From Lepisosteus oculatus (Eukaryota > Chordata > Actinopteri > Semionotiformes > Lepisosteidae), in contig NC_090723.1 of assembly GCF_040954835.1 (NCBI RefSeq), positions 2,180,001-2,244,000 of the forward strand: a DNA stretch of 64,000 nucleotides, given 5' to 3'. Of the stretch, positions 25,001-36,400 are shown in pieces. Below the pieces are notes generated by a model. It was not told the origin of the DNA and did not search any database. It saw nothing but the letters and a program-made list of their open reading frames with translations. The position numbers were made by a program, and so were the translations under genes. The first letter of the stretch is position 1. Every line of letters starts with the position of its first letter.

Positions 25001-26985
25001 GGTTCCTTTGTCTCTTGTTTGCTACCTGTTTGTTTTTTTTTTGTTAATATTTATTTTTTGTCAAAGGTCCCTGCTTTTTGTTAGTCAGTATTCAACATTG
25101 AATACAGAGACACTGGGCCTGCAAAGCAGTGTACAACATTCTTCCTGCCAGCAGCTTCAGACGCCTGGTGAAACTGCCTTTAAAGTGGAATTTTCAAGTG
25201 ATCTGAAAAAGAAGTAAAGTAAAGAAAGGAGCATCTTTCTCTTATTCTGTTGCCAAGGTGGAGACAGGAATAGAGTGACAGTGATGTAACAGTCAGTCTG
25301 GATCTACCAGTTTCATTGCTTTTGTCAAAGGCTGAATTTCCTTTCTTTTACAGTCTGCTATCCCTACAGTACATGGAGATTAAGGCTCTCATTTGGATAA
25401 AATTAACATTAAAGGAGCTGCCTGCCAATTCACAAACTGCACTGCGATATACAGGTCAATTAAGGAAATGTCACTATTCTTCATACTTTTCCTGGCAATT
25501 TGTCACTAACATGATGTAGACACGGTACACTTCATGGTACTGCCACTAAACAGCTTTGCTATAAATCAGTGGTGGTCAAAAAAAGTAATACAAATTGCAC
25601 TAAAGATACTAAACACTAAAGTCCAAGAACAAAGGTCACAAGACAACCGAATCTGAAAAGTCTTTTACTTGGGGGAAAAACATTACAAAATGACTTACAG
25701 CACTACTTTGTAGATTAGGTACAAGGCAATACATTCTTTACGCAACTCAATAAGCCTGTTAGGTTAATTTAGGTGGAGATGTCAAAATATTATGACTGAT
25801 TTATAAATGACGTCAAGTTAATTCATCCAAGCCGTTTATTAGATTTTCACTATATCATCCGAATGAAGAAAACACATTTTTTGTTTCACTTCACAAATCT
25901 TCGAAAAGCAACTCAAGGCTTGACTCAAGGCAAATAGAAATGGTCTCTTGATCTGATTCCTTAGGTCTCGGACTGCGTCTTTTCAAATTACTCACCAAAA
26001 GATCAGAGAAGCTGAAACATTTAAGCAAATTCAACCTGCACATGATGATCGGATCTGTTACTTGTTGCGTCTTCTTACAAAACACAAACTGCGCATCAGA
26101 TTCTATTGCTCCCTGCCTCAGATGTTGAATTGACCTCAGTTCTGCAGGTGAAATCGATCTCATGAATGGACACAAACCGGACCGCAATGAAGCTAAGCAC
26201 AGAATCTCCCACCAGGCAGTACTCACATTGTGAAGACACGGGCAGAATTCACTGCTGAAGGTGGTTGATAACGATATTATTCTCCCAGCTGCAAGTTCAA
26301 AACAACCCGCATCAAACTCACAGTTTCGGCGAGAGCGGAGAGTGTTGTCCCAACCACACCTGTATCCACACAAAGGCACAGCCGCTGCAGTCCTGAGTGA
26401 ATAAAATAATGTCATTAAAGAGGCCGGGCTCCGCACACATTCTTCAGAGCGGGCATCTGAACAATTCCTGGACAGACAAAAGCCACACAATCCACATAGT
26501 GTTCTCCAAACTTGTTTGGATTTTCGTACAATGGACTCTTACATTCCCAACATCTTCACGGATCTGAATGAATTTGTATCTGTGCCTGTGCCCAAGATGA
26601 CAGGCCAGCTCAGCTCAGTTTACATACTCCCTATCTTTTTCTAGTTCAAAAGTTTTTTTTACCATTTATCTTTCTACTTTTTGTCACCGGAAGACTTCTT
26701 ATCAGGCCATTAAAGCCTTTACCTTGTCGCTAATGTACATGAAGCTTACTCTGTATTAAAACAGAAGAAAGTCTGAAATTGTAAAGACTGGATTTGTGAC
26801 TATTCTTCAACAAGACTGCTTAATACGACTACAAAGACCTAAGTAAGTCAGTAAGTAAGTCTGAGTCCTGGACTGGTGTTAATAACAGTTTAGCACAGCC
26901 TCAAATGCAAATGTTTTAAAGATTGATGTTTTAAAGTGCTAAAGATGGACCTTAGTGCCAAAAATACATGCAAACCTCTACACTA
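22080..26985. other. Intergenic or upstream region of the MYLK-like gene
   Basis: Mostly AT-rich. A 199-codon minus-strand frame at 25,891-26,490 has a compositionally mixed peptide and no domain. It falls 4 kb upstream of the putative MYLK-like start, in a locally GC-richer patch (26.15-26.48 kb), and could overlap a non-coding first exon. A second open frame (140 codons, 24,259-24,681, plus) is also unrecognised. Neither is called as a gene. Confidence 0.35.
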
Positions 26986-27255
26986 CATTCATTTTCTAAA
27001 TGCTTCAGCCATTTCAGGGTGGAAGAGGAGACAGAGTCTATCCCAGGAAGCAACAGGCGCAAGGCAGGGTACATGTGGAAATGAAGTTCTGATGTTATTT
27101 TAAATACATACCTACCATCACTAACGTCACAAGAAAGCACTAACCCAAAGCTGGCAAAAGGACTGACTACCAGAAAAGCCTCCACAAATATTCCCATAAC
27201 CATGGCTCCATGGTCTGTATACCTGCTGCTAGGATTCGAGCTCAAGTTTAGTGTA
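26985..27255 (-). repeat. Family A SINE, reverse copy
   Basis: The inverted tail 'cattcattttctaaatgctt' is followed by 'agtctatcccaggaagcaac', and a tRNA-like head region lies near 27,200-27,250 ('ggattcgagctcaa', reversed). The middle is diverged or replaced. Confidence 0.6.
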
Positions 27256-27355
27256 TGGAGGCCTGACTGCTACAGCAGCTACAGAAATCTCTGGTCCGTT
27301 CAGCAGACAAATGACTGACGTGACAACTGGATCACTTTCTACTGAGAGGAATTTC

Positions 27356-27361
27356 TTTATT
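27356..27361 (-). terminator. Polyadenylation signal AATAAA for efcab3
   Basis: A canonical AATAAA on the minus strand lies 47 bases past the efcab3 stop codon. It implies a very short 3' untranslated region. Confidence 0.65.
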
Positions 27362-27407
27362 AGAAGGAGACAAAGAGGGATACTAAAGTGAAAGGGGCTC
27401 AGAGAGG

Positions 27408-30400
27408 TCAGCGGGGCTCCTTGGAGTGGGAATCTGTCAGGAGCCCAGGGAGGGCAGTAGAGGGGTGTGGGGTGTCAAGAGGCTGGGTGTAGGAGGGGAA
27501 GAACTCCCCGCCGCTCTGCAAATCTTGGGGCTGCAGCAGGTTGCGATACCCGGTCCAGCTCCAGGTGTAAGTGGAGAAGGTCTCGTGGAACTTGGCCAGG
27601 CTCTCTGGGGAGAATCGGACCCCAAGCTTCCCCCAGTACTGCCAGGTGTCCCCCTGTTTGCTCTGGACCAGGGTCTTCAGGTAAGCGTCTAGGCCTTCTT
27701 TCGTCTGCACACACAGACAGACCATCATAAGACACACCAACACACAGAGCACTTGGTATTGGTATTCCTGTCACGTGTGCCATGTGTACACGTGAAGACT
27801 GAAAACTGAGTTTTTGCTACTCCCTTTGAAAACAGAACATCACGTGCCTATGTTGTCGATTTGTTTTCCATTTGAAATACTTTAATTTGTGCTTGTACTT
27901 TCCAAATTAAAACAACCAACAGAATGTTCAATGATTGAGATGGGATCTGGGACAATAGAAAATTGAGCACACCCCCAGGACACAGTCAACACATTTTCAA
28001 CTTGCCTATAAAGTGTATGCACCACTGTGCTGGTTTAAGAAAAAAAAATGCTCACAGTTGGTCTTCAGGGACACTGTCTTTTTGCTAGCGAGTCAAACTA
28101 TTGCAAAAAAAAACTTGCAAAGCTGGGTGGAGACTGAAACACAAATGAACTGCACCTGGTTGCATTCATTTTCAGGATTTGTTCTTTTGGAGACAAGCGT
28201 TGCTATACAGCACAGTGCCTGTTGCCTGTATTCATCCCTCTCTTTTTGTCTTTCATCTGAACCCATTTTTTCTACCCTATTTATTTGTTACAATGTGTTT
28301 ATGTTTTGTTTACTAGCGGTCAATCTGTGCGGCACAGTGGTCAGCATTGCTGCCTCGCAGCACTGGGGCCCTGGGTTCAATTCCAAACCAAGGGCGAACC
28401 TGTGTGGAAGTTTCCTCCCAGAGTCCAAAGACATATTGGTTAATTGGCCTCTGGGTAAATTGGCCCTGGTGAGAGTGTGTGTCTGTCTGTGTGTGCCCTG
28501 CAATGGACTGGCGTCCCATCCTGGGTGCATCCTGCTTTGCTCCCATTGCTTGCCAGGATATGCCCAGACTCCCTTGTGACACACAATGGGAAGGGGTGGT
28601 TATAAAATGGATGGATGGGTAGTGGTCAATCAGTTCATTGCCATGAGCATCTTGCTAGCAGGGCCAAGATGTGACTGTGCTCCTTCTGACAAAAATGCTC
28701 TGCCAGGTCACCCTCCATTTTTCACATGAGCTCCAAAGCGCCTACAGTTGAGTGTAGGAGGGATGCAGCTCTTTCTGTAACAGCACATAAAATGGCAGTT
28801 TATGTGTACTTCAGAGGTCACAGGGGTCATACTAAGGACACCCCAATCCCTTGTGTCAGGGCCAACCTTGGTAATGCATGACTGATTTTGAGCTTCCACT
28901 AACAGAATCCCAGTCATGATTTACTAATGACATCCCCATACAGTACTTGAACATCCTGTCTGGGCTGAACCTCTGTGTTGTACCTTTTGTCGTACATCAT
29001 AAACCATTCTGAAGTCCATGTTGGCTCTTTCTTCAGCTGTGAGTTTGACTTTGATCTTCACTGGGGTGATCATCTGCTTGGTCTCCACCCCAGGGTGCTT
29101 ACTTGTAACCTGGAGAAAAGGTAGTGCTAGGATATTACAAAGTCCTGAGAAACTATATTTCCAGTAATAGTCTATCAATTGCTCTGTCATATTAGGGAAT
29201 ACTCCTAATTGCAGGTCAATCCAGTGTCAATTATATTCGCAATGAATAGCACAATCAACAGCATCTGACACATCTGTGCATGAAGTGCAGGAAACAGTCT
29301 GGTTAATATTCAGGCTGTCTGAAGTCAAGTATTAACCAGATCACCAATAGCTTTCCCACAGGACACTGAGAAAAAAGCATGGTCTGCTGGGTCATGGGAC
29401 AGACCACATGCTTTGGAGAGGAAGGGTCACTCCAGTGAAACATATTATTGTATTATTGTCTAATATTTCGGTAGAGAAGCATGTCAACTTTAAAACCTTA
29501 AATTAAATATGTTAATGATTGCAAAGGTCTGAGATACCTAAATTTCAGTGGCAGAGCCAGCAACCTTTCAGGCAGAATATACCATATAAGCTTGATTTGC
29601 CAAATCTGAATTGATACATAGAATATACTGTAAATACCTGCATCCAGTTGCTTGCTCAGAGTCTATTTGATAGGGTAGTGTAACTGGTAGGGTAATATAA
29701 ATGTGTCTGTCACTATCCAAGTATCTTCAATCAATCATACCTCATACAGTAGAATCATAGAAAACCAATCATAGAAAACACAGGGGTGATTAATTCCCCA
29801 GCCCAATTCTACACCAGGGGTGTGTGTCAGTCTAAGCAATGCTGCCCTCTGTCGTTCATACTGTGCACAGCACTTACTCTGTCTGCTACAGAGCAGCTCA
29901 GAATAAATTTGAGACTTTATTTGGAATTGTTAAGCGAGATGTTACATCTTGGCTCACAGTAACAGTCTCATTCGGGGCTGCAGCAGAGCAGACAGGCACC
30001 AGTGCCCTGCTGGCCCATTGACACACTTGTCTGTTAACAGCTACAACTTCTATAGCCATGAAAGAGACCTGTCCCTTTGGTGATATCACCCTGAGTCTGC
30101 ACGTGCCTGGAAAGTCTCAGGGGCCAGTGTTTTGATCTGAGTTGTCCCAAGCCGCCTCATCCCACTGGTGGAGCTGAGCCAAGTGTTCACTGCTACCTGG
30201 GGGATCAGTGCCAGTGAAATAAACCTGCCTTGAACTTGTCATGTCTGGATCACAAAGCTCAACCTGCACTCAGAGCCAAGGCTCTGTGGTTTAGACACTC
30301 GGGACAGTCTTTAAAGAACAGGTGAAAGGAGATTCGCTTTCAGTATAGCTTGAGGGTTTGGTTTTTTTTTGGAAAAGAGACCTTTCGGAATTTTCAGACC

Positions 30401-33400
30401 ATTACATTCTAATATGACCTCTGAGTAATACCACACTACTAAATTAAAAACTCACTCTTCTTACTGTACCCTCATGAGTCATGCTTTCCATATGTAGCAG
30501 TATTTCTACTGACATCACTGATGCATTGCTCATTGTGGTTCCACAGATCCACTTGGAGGTCTACGTGGAAACACTTCCATTGCACCATGAACAATAATGG
30601 GTAAAAATGGCCTCATAAGTCACACAGTAGCAGATTACTGTATGCAGAAATGTAATCTCAGGTCCTTTATCATTGATTATCAAAGACTTTATAGTTATTT
30701 TCACCAATGGGGTAAATGCATAAATGGGTGTACTTTAATATATTAAGAATTAAATTATTCATAGCTAATTTATATAATGCGATGTTCAGTATGATTATTG
30801 TTGAGGACTCTGAATTGCAACAAAACATTAATGTCACTGTCACCGTCTTTCTGGGGTCTTCAACAGGTAATAGATTAAAGAGACCTACAGTGTAAAACCT
30901 GGTCAAGGGGTGATCTTGCAGAATTTAATTTCCCTTTTTGCACAACCCTGTCCTCATCCTCACCCTCAGGTACCACCTGGTAACCCCGTTCTAGTTATTT
31001 CATTTACCTCCTGCTTGGTGCAGACATTACTAACTGGATCAATGTGTACTATTACTGGTACATCTCAGTTATTTTGTTAATAAATTGAGCCATGATCTGA
31101 TTTTCCCAGTATATTAAAGAGGAGGATTTTCAAGGCTCTTTCTACCTTTCTGAAATGATCTGCAAAAATCTGATACTGGAAATGTAGAAACTATGCAGGA
31201 GTGAAATATGTGTATATATTTATATGTCAGGGATCCTAGAGGTGTGCTTTCTCATTACCTACTGCTTAAAGCTTAAAAAACATGTCACTGATCTTATCCA
31301 AATAACTATGTCGATTGCACAGTTAAGATCTGGGTTGTAATGAAAAGGGGGGAACTCTACCATTGTGGTGGATTTATTTATTAATAACTTTGTAGAGCAG
31401 AAGGTGGCGGAGTTTTGGGCAAATCGAATCAGCTGTGACAGGGCACACTATGCTCCAGAAGGTGCCGCTCTATGGATGAGAAGTTGAACCAAAGTCCTGA
31501 CTGCTTGGTTATTAAGGATTCCATGGCAGTGATCAGAAGAGTACAGGTCTTAACCTTAGTGTCCTGGTTTAAATCCACTTCAGACCTGTTAAATCTAGGT
31601 GACGTGATTTCTCACTTCCACACTTTATCTGTTGTGCAATGGTGCTGCTGATGTAGAACGGCTGTGTATCACCCCATCACTGACATGGGTGCTGCACCTC
31701 ATTGTATTGTTCATTGGATGAAGTAGGTTGTTTCCTATGTGTGAAATATTATGAAACCCTTGGATAAAGAGTGTTATACAAGTGCAGGTAATTATTATTA
31801 CCTGGAGTTACTCATTCTTGTCTATAGATTTATATGTCAGTCAAGGTTGTATGGAAGCCTGCAATGCACTTCACACCTTCACACACTCATCTGAAACCAG
31901 GGCCCAAAACTTTGCTCTGTACCAAAATGAGCCTTGAAAATCCCCCTGTGTACCTGTTTTCCAGTAATCAAGGGCTGGTCCTCACCATGAGTTTGCATTG
32001 TTGGGTTGTCAGCTGCCTGCTTTGGGCCAGAAACTGGAAGGGTTTGCGTTTGGAGAATCCAGAGAGCCTTGGCTTTGGAACACACGACTCCTTGTTGAGA
32101 CTGGGCATCTTGGAATAGGGGCTGTCTGTCTTGTCTGGCAGAGAGAGTAGAGGACAGGCTTTAGAGTCACAGGCCTGTCAATTCCATTAAACCACAGCAA
32201 CGCAGCTACCTAATTCTACAAGCACAGAAAAGATATCTACACAAAGAAAACACAAACAGAAATTTTCTATAGAGAGCATTTGCAATACTGAAAAACAATG
32301 GCTTGAAGTCTCTTGAGTGGCTCAAACAGGATGCAGATATTGCTGGTTCAAGCCTGGATCATGGCATCAGCTGATCAGCTGATACTTTACAGCACTGGTG
32401 CCTAAAGAGTTGGAAGAAGTTATTAAATTGGCAGTATTAAGCTGCTAATGACTTGACTAAGAACATCAATATCTGAGCTGGAATGAGAAGCCACAAACAC
32501 AGGCCCTCCAAAACCAACAGTGGAGGCGTCTGGGCAGCAGCATTTGTGGAACAAATTCCAGTCCATATTAATTCCAAATACATTCCATAAGTAGGAGGAA
32601 TAAAAAGAAAATGAAAGAGTGAGGTTGTCTTTGTGGGCCAAAACCCTCACTTAGTTCTGTTAAATGCCATTCATACTGAGTAAATGAAAGACACCAGTTT
32701 AATCACAAGGGAGTAACATCCATATTTTCATTTCCTTGACACACGAAGTTGCTGCTGCTTTCTGTAACAGCTTTGAGGCTGGTAATAAAGAGCCTGCTAT
32801 ACAACATGCTGCAACGCTGAGGCAGAACTTTCTTCATTCAGCTTTTCTTCAGTATGAACAGCTGCTCTGTACATTCACATTCAAGCTGCAGTATGAAGTG
32901 GTATTAAAGCTCTGCATTTATTACCAGGTGGTTTAGAATCCCTGTTATTATGCACCTGGGAAATTATTATGATTAATAATTAGGAATGATAATAACAGGG
33001 TAAGGTCCCATTTTTTACGGTTATTATTTCTTGTAAAATGAATGGGGATTAAGCAGCACAGTGGCACAGCAGTTAGCATTGCTGCCTCACAGTGCTTGGG
33101 TTTCATTCCGGACTTGGGGTGCTACATGCGTGGAATTTGTGCTCCCAGTGTTTGTGTGATTTTCCTCTGTGTGCTACGGTTTCCTCCCACAGTCCAAAGA
33201 CATTCTGGTAGGTTAATGGGCTTTTGGGAAGACTGTCCTTGGTGTGAGTGTTGGTGTCTGTGTGTGTGCCCTGTGATGGACTGGTGTCCTGTGCCCTTTG
33301 CTTGCCAGGATAGATCCTGAATTTGATGTAGCAGATAATTATAGTCGTCCAAGAGGACGTGGAAAATGCAGGACTATATTTATTCGACAAATATTTACTG

Positions 33401-36400
33401 GAAAAAGAAAAACAAAACCGGAACACTGGAGACACGTTGGTACTGTACACTGCAGACATGTGAAGGTGCTTTAACTCACCCAGTGGCACTAAATATTTCA
33501 GGAGCTGCTTTCCGGACAATCCCAGCAGGCAGGCTCCTTTGGTATAGTACCCAATAAGATGGTTGCCGTCATGTTTAGTCACCTTGCGCCTAAGTCTCCT
33601 TGAGTACTTCTTGTGATAGTACCTGCGGGACAGAAAGGAGCCTTGCAAGTCCATGCTAGCAACTAGCACAGCAATTCCAGGACTACAGAATTGTGAAGTG
33701 ACTATAATGCCAGCAAAATATTGTACAGTTTTATAGCTTATCAGATTTTTTTCAGAAAGTTATTTTTGTTTATATATTTTATACCAAATTAACCACTTTA
33801 CAGGTAACTTCTTGGTAAATATTCATGCTGCAGTGTCACGTGCGATTGACTGAATGTCCAATGATAGATTAGTCAGTAAATGTCAGAAAGGGCAAGCCGT
33901 AGAATGGCCAGGAGGGCAAAAAAGACCCAATGCGTAGTGGCAAAACGGGGGTTAGCCCGGGCTCAGCAGGTCAGATGAAGTCAGGTAGAAACCTGTGCCC
34001 TCAGGCCGCGGAGGAGACAACCTGGTGGTAGGCGGGTCTCAAGACATCCAAACCCTCAATGCTGAGCGAGGAGTAAAGGGTGACCCAGAAATATATAGCC
34101 CCACACAAAGACACACTGGAAGGACAAGCAAAACACAGGGAAACTAGGAACAGGACAGAGTAGGAGCACACCTCCTACTTTTATGTTATGTTATGTTTTT
34201 GGTGTTTTCTTAATGTCCTTGTATTGGAGCATAAATGCATATAAACATTTAATTACACTTGTTCATCGGACAATAAACTGAACTGTACTGAATTGGATGC
34301 TTTTGCTATAAAGGCCATAATGCCAGATTTGCATATTCTAAAGAGTTAAACACTGTGTAATAATGTCAGAAACAAAAAAGTCAAACTTAAGAGATACAAC
34401 CAATAGTCTCACCTCACGATCTCTCCTGTGTGCTTGTAGGGAAGGGTACCTACTCCCAGCATCTTGGTGAGCGTTCTGAAGAACACGGTGTCAGCTACAT
34501 CCTCAGCATGGCTGCTGGCGTGAGCCTCTGCTGGACAAGCATACAGACAACACAAGACAACACCACCATCAGTCCTGCTCAGGACAGCTGCTTCAATTGA
34601 AATTGTCGCTGATAGTGCTTACTCCCTCCATACTTGTATCGATTTAATCACTCGTAGATTGTTCAAGTCTACAGTTCCCCCCAAATTAAAAATGTCTACG
34701 CTGGAGTCTAACACCCACAGAAAGAGCTTGGAGAATGAACTTCAAGGAAAAGAGACTGTCTCATCCATGTTCTGTGCTGTGGGTTTATTTAGTTGTTTGC
34801 ACTTCCTAACCACGTAGGAGGACGATTTTAACTATTGCATTCCAGAAGTAACTTAAGCTTCTCTCACTTCTGGCCTCTGAGTGTATTGGCCCTGGTGGGA
34901 GTGTCTGTGTTTGTGTGTCTGTCTGCACTGCAATGGATCCTGTGCCCATTGCTTGCTGGGACAGGATCTGGCTCCCCTGCGACCCTGAATTGGAAGAAGT
35001 GGTTAAAAATGGACCGATTTCATTTTTGCAATGAAATCTCATTGCAAAAAACCATGAAAACCATGAATTTGCAATGAAAACCATGAAGAATGTGGGTCCC
35101 CAGGACCAGCAGTGCTCTCGTCTGGGTGTGCTGACATTTACCTTTCATACACTTGGAAAACCTCCTGTCATTCGTCATGGCTGTCAGAAAGTCTTGGAAG
35201 CCCACCTCTCCATCCCCTGCACTCAATGAAAGCATTGCCGTTATACTCACTGTTCCCTTTCACAGCAGCCGATTTAAATGGGAACCTATATGGACTTTGG
35301 AACAAAAAGTCCCGGAAGGCCACCTTCTACATTTTGCAAACAAAGTCATCTAATTGCCTGTTTTATAGTTTAAAGGTTTAAGGCATTAAGGAATAGTTTA
35401 AGGCATTTTCAAGCATGTGTGCATTTTCTTGTGATGACAAAGAGCTGTGCATGGTGCAAAAGTACAGTTTGCACCATTGTAAGAATCCTTTGCACTGGAT
35501 GCACTGGGCAATGAAGGCTTTGATATGCAAGTACAGGAAGGGAATCCAGGTCAGCTCCAACAGTTCTACTGATTTACCATTCCTGTAACATCTGTATCGA
35601 TCAAGTCCTGTTTTACTGAATTTCTGCTATCAGGTTTTCAGGTTAACAGTTATGGTTAAATCCACTAAGACTGAGATCTTACCATCATAATCTGCCCTCT
35701 TCAATGCCAAGTCCATCACATCATTGCTGATGTTAATGCCCACAGCACTCAGAGTGGTCCTCAGACCAGATCTGTCGATGTAGCCGTCCTCGTTCTTTGT
35801 GAACAGCTCAAACACCTCCTGGAAGGCTGTGGACACACCCAGAGGAGAGGAACAGCTGTTGCTGACCATAGACAAGCATTATGGATGGTAAATTGACATG
35901 CACACCAGCAAGAGCTCTTCACTGACAATCACAACTAGTCACAGGAGCCTAACATCCATGGAAAAAGCTAACAAAATGAACTTCTAGAAAAATGGTCTCC
36001 TTCTAATAATTTAATAATATTCTAATATTCCCATACAGTCAGCAAATGCAATCAGTAACGATAGGTTATCAGTATTCACAATGAAAGATTTCCACATTAA
36101 CCCAATACAAATGAAAAATTAATTTGAGTTAAAAGCAAAGTAAAAGTAAGATTCAAACTGTATAGAGCTGGGTCCACAAACAAATGCATAAGCAGTGTGC
36201 CACCATCAGAGCTCAGCACTACAGCCGTTCACATCAATATTGATTTGTATATAGATGTATTACCGATGCTCTGAACTAATAACACCTGCAGAGTACTGTG
36301 AAAACAATTACACCAGGGGGGCCCGTATCAGATCAGACTGTGACATTCCAATGGCCTGCTGAATACTGAAGCTTTTATAAGCCACACATGGAAATCAAGA

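Noticed and set aside
25891..26490. A 199-codon minus-strand frame as a novel gene
   Set aside because: There is no domain, no supporting splice or promoter context and no compositional periodicity obvious by eye. A frame of this length is possible by chance in 64 kb of six frames.
28288..28584. Open frames on both strands of about 90-100 codons
   Set aside because: They lie wholly within the family A SINE at 28.3 kb.
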